From Cyathus striatus (Eukaryota; Basidiomycota; Agaricomycetes; Agaricales; Nidulariaceae): DNA of 64,000 nt. The notes beneath the pieces were generated by a model. It did not search any database and was not told the DNA's origin. It worked only from the letters and a program-made list of their open reading frames with translations. Numbering within the stretch: position 1 is the stretch's first letter; each line of letters begins with the position of its first letter. The translations under genes and the position numbers were made by a program. Location of the stretch: assembly GCA_025738555.1 (NCBI GenBank), contig JAOVFP010000009.1, forward strand, positions 1,984,001 through 2,048,000, in the 5' to 3' direction. Shown piece by piece: positions 1 through 11,149 of this stretch.

Positions 1-1480
1 AATCACAATGAGAGCAGTGAGAATACTGGTAGTCAGACTAGTAAGGATACTCATAAGGATATGTCCAACATTGAAAGTCTAAGTGAGCATGAGAATGCAG
101 ATGACCATATAACTGATGTTCACATGGCATCTCCACCAAAGACACAGACTTACAATCTACAAGGATCTTCTCGTGTGACTGGTAAGTATCTAATTTCTCT
201 AATATATGATAACAAATAACAAGCTATTTAGGTGGATTTATGCGCCATCATGCACAGGGTAATGTTTATAACAGTGCTGACTTTCTGGAAATTGAGAAGC
301 AGTCAACCTATCTAGAACATGTCAAAGGAATCGTATACCTTTACATTTCAAAGCTAGATCCAACAAATCTGAAGGTTATAAACATGAACTCAATGACTTT
401 CATTAAGATTCCTGTTTCAGTAAATTCAATGGAACCTGTTATGAAAGGACTGGTAAAGAAATATGAACCTATTGCTGATCCTAATCAGTGGTTTTATGTT
501 GTTGATAGTGACAGCCCACATTGGCGTCTTTTGGGTAACTTTGAATGTGCTATTGAGGAAAATGAGGAATTTACATGGATTCAGCAAGGAAATTATGTTT
601 TACATGTATTATGTGTAAGTGATATTTTTATGTATTTTTACAGCTCCAAACTCAACTATACAAATAGTCTTCTTTTCGTCCTTCAGGTCAAGAAGAGTCT
701 ACACCAATTACATTTCAGTTTCGCTCTGCATCTCTTTCCACTCGCAATCAATCTGTATCAATGGCTCCATCTGCTGTAACAGAAGCTGGTGCTGAGTCTC
801 AAGTCATTGCTGCCTGTCTTGGTGTCTGTGCAGATGAACTTAGCTGCACATTTGAGGATGGAATTAGAGGCCAATATAAGAAGTACATGCTGGCTCTTAA
901 GTATCTGGATATATATAACTCAATGGCAAGGAACAACCAATGGCAAGGGAAACCACCAAGAAAGAAGGAAATCATTGACATTTTCCTGTCCTATTCATAC
1001 TTTCAGTCTAATCACTCAAAGCTTTTTACAAAGCTATCAGATTATCCTCTTTTAAGCAAATGGATGGAGGGAAAAGATGATGCTCCATCTGACCTGGAAG
1101 CATGGGGATATGAGAAGTCCCAAAAATATACATTTGAGGACCTTAAGACATTTTATAACAATGGAGGGACACTTGATCCTGACAGAGCAGTAAGAAAGAA
1201 AGTGAAGGGAAAGGGAAAGGGAAAGGGAAAAGTTAAAAGTAAACAGGAGGAGTCAGATGATGAGGAGTCAGATGATGATGATGGTGATGATGATGATGAG
1301 AATGAGGATGATGATGAGGAGGAGGAGGAGGAGGAGGAGGAGGAAATGGAAAAGAATAAGAATAAGAATAATAAGAGAAAGGACAAGCAAATGGAGAAAG
1401 GGAAGAGTAAAGGGAAGGGTAAAGGTAAAGGAAAGGATAAGGAAGTTAAGAAGGCTTCTAAGAAGAAAGCTAAAGAGTAA
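1..1480 (+). CDS. KDZ element accessory gene A, 3' part (hypothetical, lysine/acid-rich tail)
   Basis: Inferred exons are <1-181, 232-612 and 687-1480, joined by GT-AG introns of 50 and 74 bp (donors GTAAGT and GTGTAA, acceptors TTTAG and TTCAG). The first visible exon is the end of a Ser/Thr/Asn-rich repeat region. The middle exon encodes a compact domain containing VYLYISKLDPTN and WFYVVDSDSPHW. The last exon has a conserved stretch with IDIFLSYSYFQSNH and GGTLDPDRAVRKK, then a poly-Asp/Glu run and a Lys/Gly tail ending KKAKE. The tail suggests nuclear or nucleic-acid contact, but I recognise no enzyme motif. The gene lies 93 bp upstream of the transposase reading frame on the same strand, as in copies B and C. 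That conserved pairing suggests an element-encoded partner protein. The second intron's donor is uncertain; a separate start at 761 is an alternative. Confidence 0.65.
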
Positions 1481-1572
1481 GCTGATTTTATTTTGAATGA
1501 ATTTTTTTTTCATTTTTAAAATGTAGTATAAAATTTGAGATCTTTGTATTCTGTCACATATGCCAAATTCTT

Positions 1573-3995
1573 ATGCATTTATTCCTGCCAAAAAAATGTG
1601 TCTTGTATAGTTTTGTAACTGGATGTTCCACTCTAATGGAATTTGTTCTTATTTTTACAACACTTTGGAGATCTAAAGATTGGATGAATTTTAAGAACCC
1701 AACTATAAATTTGCACATATGGATTATTTTAATAATGTTGCCAGGAGTATCAGCAAACATGCAGCCCTTTCCTGATATATCATTTAAAACTTTTAGCAAA
1801 TTTATCAATAATAATTATAGTTCAGAAATCTCCTTATCAACAGCCTTAGTAATACTATTTACAGTTACACACAACTGTGACTTATTAAGTCTTCATGCAC
1901 GGCAACACAATCCTAGATATCCTCAGGAGAATAATGTACAAATGACTGCTTGGATGCTTACCTTATCTCGAGCTTTACAAGAACAACTTGGGGAGAGATG
2001 TAACAAATTGTTTAAAGGTGAACCTGGTGACCAAGCAGATACTACTTTGGCACTGAGCTTGGATACATTAATGAAGACTCTAAAGCTTAATCCATGTGAA
2101 TCATCTGGCAAATTTAAAGGAAACTTAAAGTCAGTATCTCATAAAGAGATTTCACCATCATTTGTTATTTGTCCTGTAACTGCTGTATGTCAAACAAATA
2201 CATGCCCCCCATTAGCATTGCACTTATCAACAAGTATAAGAGATATTCCTCGAGTTACTTTAATTCAGGGTACTGAAACAATAAAAAATGTTCAAGTACT
2301 TACAGGAATCTGCAATAAATGTAAAACACAATACTCAGCTGATAGAGAGAAAGTTTCAATTCCTAATAAAAAAAGTACTCGAGTTTACCTCAATTCTGCA
2401 AAGTATGTTAAAGTGGGACAGTCACTGTGGGTGGACAGAATATTTTCAAATGCAGCTGTCAATGCAATCTATAGCTTTCATGCATCAGCTGCTGCTTACA
2501 CTCAATTTTGGAATAATAGCTTTTCTGATGAACAAAGCATCACCCGCAGACATATTTGGCAGGCATTCATTCAAGAAACTGTTAGAGCCTTAGCTGCTGT
2601 GCGAGGCATAAATTTGGAAGTTGAAGATGGACTTTCAATTGATAATCTTACACATGAAGCTTATTCTTTACTTGGTGATAATGGAATCATTCAATCTGCT
2701 GATAAGCACACTTGTGCTGAGTGTACACATGTCTACCAAGACAGATCTAATGTAACATCAGAAGTTGACTCTGCTGGTGTAGTAGGAATTGATGAAAACA
2801 GATCAGTTCCTGATCTTGTACAATCAGAAAGTACCCTGGAAGATATGAATTCTGTAAATGTACAAGCAGCAGTAGCAGATATGGAAAATAATGATTCTAC
2901 AATAAATGAGAATGAGTATGCACCTGTAAAAATGGTGGTACTGGATGGTATTATAATGGGCCCAACACACTGTGCATTTGAAGGGTGTACAAGTGAGTTG
3001 CATAATGCATGTGGAGGTGTTTTTGTGAGGTACATGAAGCCTTTTATGGTGCATGCTGTCGTATTCAAGGTTGCACTAATATGAAAAAGCAAGGTACACA
3101 GGCTTGTAATGATCACCAAGCTGAGTGGACAAGATTTCAATCAACTCGCCATTCTTCTTATCAAGCTGGTGTAAGGAGAATGCTTCACCGCCCAGGAGAA
3201 CAGAATGAATGGAGTACAGTTAGACCAAGAAATTCTCAGCCACATGATGAACCACAACAGTCATCAAATAGAAAAATAAAAAACTACTTTACTCCAGGCA
3301 AATACTACTGTGTTGAGACAATATGTGCACCTTGTGGAGTGGTTATTGCCTGGACAAAATTTGAGGATGCTGAATCACCATACAATATCATGAAGTTCCT
3401 TGAGAAGGTATTCCCTACTGAAGAATCTAGGCCAGATTATGTATGTATTGATAAGGCATGCTTGGTTCTAAGATATCTTCTTCATGAAGATCGAAGAGAG
3501 CAGTGGAATACATGGAAAAAAACTACAAGGTTTAGTGTGGACAGCTATCATTACACAGGACACAGAGTATCAGATTATCTCTGCAGAATATTTTGTAATC
3601 CTGCACCATTAGATGGATCAGCTCCAAATCTGGTTATTACTGACTTTGATAAGAATGGACATCCATATTTGAAAAGAGCTTTTAATACACAGGTAAGAGC
3701 ATATATAATAATGATATAAGATGTTTTAATAACTACTTCTTAATAATAGGCATGTGAACAGCTCAATGCTTGGCTTGGTGGCTTTGAATCCATTTTAAAA
3801 AAAATGGCACCACATAACTTTGATTGGTTTCTGCATGCCATGTTATTTTATCATAGCAAACATGTTATACAAAGGCAGGAAAGAAGAAAGAGACAGGAAG
3901 CTACTGATATTGAAGTGCAAGGTGATGTAGTAGATGATGATGATGATGATGATAATGATGATGATAGTTTTCCAGCTGATGATATTGTTCTTTAA
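1573..3995 (+). pseudogene. KDZ-like transposase with CxC5/CxC6-type cysteine clusters (frameshifted)
   Basis: Exons 1573-3692 and 3750-3995 are joined by a 57-bp intron (donor GTAAGA, acceptor AATAG). The N-terminal part (PGVSANMQPFPD, LSTALVILFTVTHN) resembles the CxC5-like region that precedes KDZ transposases in mushrooms. A Cys/His cluster follows (HCAFEGC, CEVHEAFYGACC, GCTNMKKQGTQACNDH), resembling CxC6. The C-terminal RNase-H-like part has acidic candidates YVCIDKAC, FSVDSYHYTGH and ACEQLNAWLGGF, then an Asp-rich tail. The reading frame is broken near 3020, where a T run is one base shorter than in copy B (5 against 6). An A run near 2368 (7 A) keeps frame here but is one shorter in copy B. 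Another A run near 1595 is one longer than in B, so the start differs (ATG 1573). Run-length sequencing error is as likely as real decay. Confidence 0.75.
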
Positions 3996-4177
3996 AAAAA
4001 TACATACATAGTTTTACATTTTAGCCAACTATAGGTAGAAATGATTATGAATTAACAGTTTTTGTAGTGTTCATTGAGATTTTAAATAGGAAAATTAAGG
4101 TATTAAACAGATCTTACAGATTCTGCATAAATCCACACAGAATCCATGCAGAATATGATTCTGCATGGAATCTGCAC

Positions 4178-4361
4178 AGACTTCCAGGGGGAGTGTAAAT
4201 TACTGGAAAATTAAGGTATTAAACAAATCTGTGCAGAATAATCACCCCTAGTAATAATAATAGCCACTATATAAATTCTGTATGGATCTGTATGGAATTT
4301 TCAGGTCTGTACAGATTCCATGCAGATCCATACGGACCTCCTGGGGGAGTGTAAATTACTG
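4178..4361 (+). repeat. Duplicated right terminus of KDZ copy A
   Basis: The motif GGGGGAGTGTAAATTACTG occurs twice, ending at 4205 and at 4361. The stretch between repeats internal sequence (GGAAAATTAAGGTATTAAAC) also found upstream near 4088. Copy B has one terminus only. The pattern fits a template switch or a nested end copied during transposition or repair. Which of the two ends is active cannot be told from sequence. Confidence 0.7.
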
Positions 4362-4494
4362 CAAAGTAATGAGTTTTTATGAGTGATCTGTATACTATAT
4401 ATAATATATGCCTCACTCATTTAACCTTGACATTTTATGATATTTCATATCATAAAACATCGAGGTTAAATGATAAATTTGGCTGACATGCCTC
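4362..4494 (-). mobile_element. Relic end of an FB2-like foldback element (FB3)
   Basis: The segment matches, in order, the right end of the foldback at 59341-63352: CAAAGTAATGAGTTTTTATG, a long near-perfect hairpin around 4415-4470 with TATGATATTTCATATCATA at its centre, then AAATTTGGCTGACATGCCTC at 4475-4494. The boundary GAGGCATGTCAGCC (minus strand) abuts gag coding sequence. The rest of the element was replaced or pushed out of view by KDZ copy A. Confidence 0.75.
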
Positions 4495-6330
4495 TTACTT
4501 GAACTCCTAGTTTGGACAAACTGATCTTTCTTTAAGTTATTCAACTCATCTCTAAGTTTACTCAATTCAGCTAACAACAGACTTGTTTCTGAAGTTGCAA
4601 CTGGCTGAGAAACTGGACTAGGAACATTATTCCTTTGATTAAGCTGAACCACTTTCTGTCTCATTTCATGGAGTGCTCTTTCTTGCCTCTCCAATTCTTT
4701 ATCTTTTGCTTCTAACTGTGCATCTCTATTGTCCTTTATAGCATTGACATATAGTGAATATCCCTCCTCATTAGTACTATTGACAGGAGCAAGGTCCAGA
4801 ACACCAGGTGGAAATTCAGGCATTAAGTCATACATATTAACTTTTGCTGAATAGTGTCTTTCTACCTTGTCCTTGATTGAACCATCACCTCTTGGCATAC
4901 TTTGCCCATCCCCAAAGTAAAGCTTATTCTGATCCTTAATTATTACTTTCCCATTGGCTATGTCTCTGTCTTTCAATGGACATTGTAACCAGCTATGACC
5001 TAGTTGCCCACAGTAAAAACATTTCCTATTTTGAATAGTAGAAGGATCATTCATAGCTCTGTTGGTTCAGTTGAAAGAAGTCCCTTCAGACTGAACACCT
5101 TCAAAATAATTTTTCACCAATTTTTCGGTGGTCTTTCAAGAGTCTTTCATGGCATTGACTTCTTGTGCAATAGAACTGACTTCTTTTTGAATCCCCTCCT
5201 TTAGAGATACAAATTCTTTCTTGATGGCATGGTCTGGAATTGAATCATAAGATGTAGCTCACTGATTTACATTTATCTCAGCTGCTTTCCTCAGAGTTCT
5301 ATCCATGGTAATACTCAAAGCCATGTCCATAACTTCTTTTAATTCATAGGGATCCTCTTTCCGAGCTACTTTATTGGTGGTGGAGGTAGTAGTTGTGGTA
5401 GTACTTCCTCCTGTTGTTGTAGTTGCAGGAGTAGCTGCTTTCTTTACCAATAACAAGCACATATCCAAAGCTTCCTGAAATTCATCATCCAATGCACCTT
5501 GGAAGTACTCAACTGCTTCTCTATTTGTGATGATGGAAGACCCCTCAGTGAGCTTCTTATATTCACTATGGAACTTCCTAATAAATGCTCTTAGTCTAGT
5601 TTCATCTAGATGGCTGATTCCTCTGTATTCTCTGCCTATGCTTCTCAAGTGCTCCAGAGATCCTTTTGTACTATCAGCCTCAGGATACTCTATGAAAACT
5701 CTTTTCTTAATGCTTCCTAGTTATCACCCTTTGCTTCATCAAATGACTTCCAATCTTTTTGCTCTGATGAGCCAACATAAGCAATTGCCCACTGGATTTT
5801 TTCTTTGTCACCAGAAATTTCAGATATCTCAAACATTTGTTCAAGTAAGTCTAAGAAATCTTCCAGTTCATCCATCTTGGACACATCCCATCTTGGTGCA
5901 TCATTGGAAAGTGCTCTTGGCATATGTGGTTTCATCATTTTTGATGTTAGTGGTGAAACAGAAGGTCTTATAAAATTCCTATTTCTTCGAAATTGAATAT
6001 GACTTTGTGGTGTACCTGCAGAGTTTGTAGGTGTTCTTTGTGGATTTGATTCAGTTATAGAATGAGGTTGCTGAACCAAAGGTGAAGAGCTAGACTGGCA
6101 CCTTTCTTGTACAGCTAAGTTTGCTTGAACCCTTTCTTCAAATCTACTTTCAGCAGGATTATCACTCCTTGCCGTTTGTGATGAACTCCCTAGTGGAGGT
6201 GTGAAACCAGCCTTCTGAGAGTTTTGAGTAGTTCTTTGTTTGGGGTTATTCTGAGCACTAGTAGAAGCAGTTGTACCACCCTTCTCAGTTCTTTGAGTAG
6301 GCTTTTTAGGTGCTGTCTTAAATGAACAAT
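4495..6330 (-). pseudogene. Retrotransposon Gag polyprotein remnant (CCHC zinc knuckle)
   Basis: Reading on the minus strand, the open part from about 6330 is a Ser/Thr/Gln-rich N-terminus. A capsid-like helical region follows (MDELEDFLDLLEQMFEIS, then a frame change near 5715, then LRAFIRKFHSEYKKLT and YFQGALDDEFQEAL). After it come a Thr run and a zinc knuckle, CFYCGQLGHSWLQC, near 4985-5025. This order is that of LTR-retrotransposon Gag. In-frame TGA stops at 5259-5261, within KDS-KTTEKL near 5140 and within SFN-TNRAM near 5065 all fit former CGA Arg codons. The frame ends where the foldback terminus begins, so protease and polymerase parts are missing. No LTR is seen next to it. Confidence 0.7.
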
Positions 6331-7752
6331 TGGAATCTTATTGACAAGTTCCAATTAAAATATGCTTAAAGTAGGTTGACTTTAAACTTCTTTGAAAGGC
6401 TTCTGAATTCGTTTTAAAGATACTTTGACAATTATTACCCAGCCCTCATGGTGGGCTCCAATTGAAAAGGGGTACTTGTGTTCTAGTAGTAAAATTGGCT
6501 CTATGTTTGCAACTTATTTCACTATAAAATTCACAAGACTCTTTAAGTGCGAGTTGTGGGAAAGGTGGGTGTTCCTTCTTATTGTCTTATGCAAGTTTAA
6601 ATTATTTGAGAAGCCTTTGAAACAAAATACAATATGAATTTATTGTATAATTGAATACACCCTTGTACTACTCCAAACTTTGTAGAAGTGACTTAACAAC
6701 CCTTTGCTAGTACAACTTCTTAGAAAACCAAGAAAGAGCAACCTTTTACTCTTTATGAAATCACTTTATTGAAACAACTAAGTCCTAGGCCCTCTCTGGA
6801 GTCTCAGAACTTCAATTATTTCCAAAATGCAAACCAAAACAACTATATTCTTTGAAACAAATAAGACCTAAACCAATACCCAATTAAAAGGCCAATAAGT
6901 ACAAGGCTTGCTATTTTGTAGCAGTCCATAGATCTTTATTTATTATCTGGGGTTCATTAATGTGTACAGATTTAATATTGTAAATGGTAGAAATGTGCAA
7001 TTTTACATCTAAATGCACAGGTGGCATGTCATGACTGTGCCCCTAGCCTAACTTGGTGGCAGAGTATGAGAGGGTGACTGCAGAGAAACAAGGGGTGAGT
7101 ATGAGATGAAGATGGAGAACAAGAACTCAGGGGGTAGGACTTTGGCTTCAGCTTATGTGCTGTGCCCCTGGGATTCCCGGTCCTAAATTTCGGAGTAAGA
7201 GCAAGCCCTTCAGAGAAGACAAGAGACAAGAATACAAGAGACAAGAAGACAAGAGACAAGAAGATGGGAGACAAGAAGACAAGAGGTATAACTCAAGTCA
7301 GACAAGAGGGTGAGGATGTAGTTCAATACAAAACTGAAGACTAAAGTACAAATTGAGTACTACTTAAATACTGGAGACTCAGAGTAAGTAAAGGCCACTG
7401 GCCAAGGCCAGCAGAGAAGTATGGTCAGGGTAGGCATACATAGAATGAAGACTATAACTAATTAAACATAATAAAATGTGTCAGAGAAGTGAGTGCATAT
7501 GGTGGTGTAAAGTAAAACTGATAGTGGTGCACTTAAGAATGATAAGTGACTCACTATGAGATGTATACTACAATACTGAGGGGATAGCTCAGTATGGCAG
7601 AAGGAAGGAAATGAGAGTAATCTATGTACAGTAATCAATATGTAATATTAAGAATGTAATCAAAGTCCGGAGTAAACAAAGGTGAATGCGGAGTAAGAGA
7701 ATAGAGGTCCAGAGGTAGGTGATACAGGATATGATATGGCATCACACCATCA
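6331..7752. other. Intergenic, no supported gene
   Basis: AT-rich sequence upstream of the gag remnant. There is a short purine-rich tandem stretch at 7213-7290 with units like GACAAGAGACAAGAA. The only open frames are short and low-complexity. I see no LTR pair, tRNA or conserved protein motif. Confidence 0.5.
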
Positions 7753-8290
7753 ATGATATATTTGGACAACCAGGCAGCAATTGCAATCACTCATCACCTG
7801 GAGTTCCACTCAAGAACTAAGCATATTGACATTTCATTACATTTCATTACATTTCATTACATTTCATTACATTTCATTACATTTCATTACATTTCATTAC
7901 ATTTCATTACATTTCATTACATTTCATTACATTTCATTACATTTCATTACATTTCATTACATTTCATTACATTTCATTACATTTCTTATGCAATCATGTC
8001 AATGCTGGAACTCTAACCCTCAAGTACATTCCATCATGTGAGAACCTAGCAGACTTATTTACAAAAGGACTCTCATGCCCATTACACCAAGATTTGACTT
8101 ATGGAATTGGTGTAATACTCAACTCAGGGGGAGTGTTGCAGAAATTAGTTGAATATTATGGTACTTACAAGAATAATGGAGAACATATCAGAACAATGTG
8201 GAATGATCTAGATAACATATTGAAGTACACAGTAGATAGTGATATGCAGGCTATATTGTAAATGTACCCTTTATAAATTTGCATTCTTAA
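7753..8290 (+). pseudogene. Ty1/copia RNase H, C-terminal fragment split by a microsatellite
   Basis: The start encodes YLDNQAAIAI and HSRTKHIDI, the RNase H signature seen near the end of copia polyproteins. A 10-bp repeat array then interrupts the frame. After it, in another frame from about 8000, come LKYIPSCENLADLFTKGL and GIGVILNSGG, the usual last residues of a copia Pol. The reading continues to the polypurine tract at 8124-8133 and the LTR. Integrase and reverse transcriptase are absent, so this is a 5'-truncated, dead copy. Confidence 0.8.
7831..7985 (+). repeat. 10-bp microsatellite (ATTTCATTAC) x15
   Basis: Fifteen exact head-to-tail copies of ATTTCATTAC run from 7831 to 7980, with a partial sixteenth. 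They start directly after the HIDI codons of the copia RNase H gene. The array is uninterrupted, so it expanded recently after the gene died. Confidence 0.97.
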
Positions 8291-8447
8291 TTAAAATAAG
8301 AACTTCAGACCGAGTGTGTTAGAGTAGGGACACAAGAGGAGGAACTGAGCTCCCAGGTTGTCTCCTAAAAAACTAAACAAGAGATTAAAATAAAAACATA
8401 TAAAAAGCGCAATACTCTGCCTTGGTCTCGAGCTTACAGCCTTAACA
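8134..8447 (+). repeat. Candidate 3' LTR of the copia fragment
   Basis: The polypurine tract CTCAGGGGGAG at 8123-8133 is followed by TGTTGCAG, and the proposed end is CTTAACA at 8441-8447. This gives TGTT...AACA inverted ends and about 314 bp. AATAC follows and could be the target duplication. The upstream LTR is not in the window, so the right boundary is a best guess. Confidence 0.6.
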
Positions 8448-9490
8448 AATACCTACCTTTTCATTTTCTATTTTACATTACAATACACAGCCTGGAATGT
8501 GCTATTCCCCAACTAAAATAGATGAACCAAAGAAACTTATGGAAACACTAGAATAAAAGCACACATGACTTACAGAACCCTAGAACTCGATTTGAAATGT
8601 ACAGACACAGTGACCAAAATACTTGATGACAATGGTGTGTGTAGAAAGGGATGAGAGCAATGTAGTGATGGTGCATTGACAAAGAAAGTGAAGATGCATC
8701 ACGCATCACTGCCATGGTTTCTGAATTAGGAAGGTGCTTATGGAAGCACATGCACATGTGCGCTGTTGCAATAGTGCAATAGATAAGGAATGTGGTAGTG
8801 CTGTATGATTGGCTGCACATACATGGGCCAGTGCTCTGTACTGTCTCACCATGGACCTAGAACTAAGCTACTGTATGGGTAGGAGAGCACAGTAGATAAG
8901 AAACTGTAAATAAGCACATGAGATAATGAATATAGATGAGCAGGGGGGAAGGAAAACAGGAGGAACTGCATGGGCATTCTTCCCCCCACAGATAGGGCAG
9001 TGAATTAGAACAGAACAGAATGAAATTAGACACAGAATCAGATGTACCAAATTGAATTAGCATTTAGAACATGTACAGAGTTGAATTGGTGTTTGATTGA
9101 ACTTGTACTTGATAAACTGTCAAAGTCCTAGCATGTTCTAAAATATACAAGTCATTCTATTTTTAGTTTACCTTTGAAAAGAATTGATATTCATGCACTC
9201 TCGAACTTATTAAACTTTAAAATGCGAGAACTTAGAATATAAAAATACTGGAGTTGGGCAACTATTCTAAGTATTACTAAAGTAATCTAAACTCATGCGC
9301 TAAGTAAATCAATAGTTCTAGTTACTTACCAGACACACATATAAGCCAATAGATATCCAATACAATACAGTAGTATTTTACCCCCCTCTTTATTGTGCCA
9401 ACTGTTATAAGAAAAAATCCGAAAATCACAGGATGTCAGATGCCACTGTAATTTCCAGATGTTGCTAGACCAGGTCTGCATGACTTTTGA
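8448..9490. other. Intergenic, no supported gene
   Basis: Short open frames only, none with recognisable motifs or intron structure. The stretch may contain the lost 3' exons of the hAT gene in unrecognisable form, but I cannot support that. Confidence 0.4.
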
Positions 9491-10439
9491 CTGGGATTCA
9501 ATCCTTGCTACTTACTTGATGGGCACAACATGGTGGGCCAAACATCCAAGGGCATTTCATTATGAGGTCCTTTCTTCCACACTGACTCCCACCATCATTA
9601 TCACAACAAAAGGCTACCACATGAATGCCATGTTCTTCCTCAGCCTTATCAACCATTGTCTCAAATGCAGTACAGATTGAAGCACCATCTTTCTTGTGTG
9701 AAGTTGCAAGGATAAGATCCACAAGGTACATCTAATGAACTGTCAGAAATGTCAATTGACCTTTTCACCAACAAATATATTGATGCCATTAATGGCATTG
9801 TGCAATTGGTCCTTCCACCCATCAGACACCACAACTGCATACTTCCCATTCAGCATAACCTTCAACTTCTCCATTGCAGCCTGTTCCTCAATATTCAGCA
9901 GTTTGCCAGCCACTTGTAACTGTGATGGCATGACTGCATCTGCTGTTGATCAGAAAAGAAGAAAAAGGGCAATGATTTCAGGATCTTCCACCCATCTGAA
10001 TGGGAGATTGGCAGAGACAGTTGTTTGAAGAAACTGCTGTTGAGCAATATCCATCTGCTTTGTATCAAATGGAATGTTGATCCCATGGAAGAGCTTCAAT
10101 GTTGATTGTTCAAGTGTAGTTTTGACCTTTTCATGAAGCTGCTTCTTTTGAGGCCCTTGTGAGATCTCCTCAGAGTCCTTGTCTTCAGCTCTTTCCCAGT
10201 CATGTTTGCACTTATTTCTTCCCTTAGACTTTGAAGCTATCTCTTTTGCAATTGTGAAAGCGACTGGTGATACATTGGTGCAACTCTTAATGTGAGCAAT
10301 CATTGCATCCTTTACACCTTGTATGCCACCAATATCTTCATTAATGGCTGATATATGAGTGGTGTCAGCCAATATTTTCAAAAAAAGCCTAGGATAATTG
10401 ATTGCCTCAATCATGCAAGCCAGGCTTTTTTTGAGTGCC

Positions 10440-10830
10440 TATCTTTGTATGGGTATTAGTCTTTTAGTGATCAAAAACAATCATTGGTTTATTCTAATTG
10501 AATATTACTACTAATCTATTGGTGATCATGGGCAATCATTGGTTCATTCTAATTGAATATTACTATTAATCTATTGGTGATCATAAACAATCATTGGTTC
10601 ATTCTAATTGAATATTACTATTAATCTATTGGTGATCATAAACAATCATTGGTTCATTCTAGTTGAATATTACTATTAATTTATTGGTGATCATAAACAA
10701 TCATTGGTTCATTCTAGTTGAATATTACTATTAATTTATTGATGATCATACACAATCATTAGCTCAATCCAATTGAATATTACTACTAATCTATTAGTGA
10801 TCATAAACAATCATAAAGAATACTAATTGG
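10440..10830. repeat. FB1 left-arm AT-rich tandem repeats, about 56 bp
   Basis: Six to seven units contain ATTGGTGATCATAAACAATC and TTGAATATTACT. They are mirrored in reverse complement at about 14700-15035. Units differ by scattered substitutions. Confidence 0.9.
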
Positions 10831-11149
10831 ATATTGCATCAGTTGGTCACGCTGTTTGAGCATGTCACATGTGTCACAGGTTCGCGCGCATCACACTACT
10901 TTCCCGCGCCTCACAGATTTCCAGCGGATCACTATTTTCCCGCGCTTCACATTACTTTCCCGCGCCTGAAATATTTCTCGCGCGTCACATTTGTCACAGT
11001 TTCACGCCACAGGTTCGCGCGCTTCGGTATTTCCCGCGCTTCCCATTACTTTCCCGCGCTTCACACTACTTTCCCGCGCTGTACACATTTCTCACGCGTC
11101 ACAATTTTCAGGCATATCACGCTATTCACATGCGTCACACTATTTACAT

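Larger units (their letters stand above)
1..4361 (+). mobile_element. KDZ-type DNA transposon, copy A (left end outside window)
   Basis: The copy is collinear with the complete minus-strand copy at 37022-44321 and carries the same two genes in the same order. Its right end is the terminus GTGTAAATTACTG at 4349-4361, the reverse complement of the CAGTAATTTACAC end of copy B. The bases after it, CAAAGTAA (4362-4369), belong to a foldback end and would be half of the expected 8-bp duplication; the other half is outside the window. Differences from copy B that I noticed are mostly single-base length changes in A or T runs plus a rearranged right end. This implies very recent duplication, or one sequence with run-length errors in the assembly. 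Confidence 0.85.
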
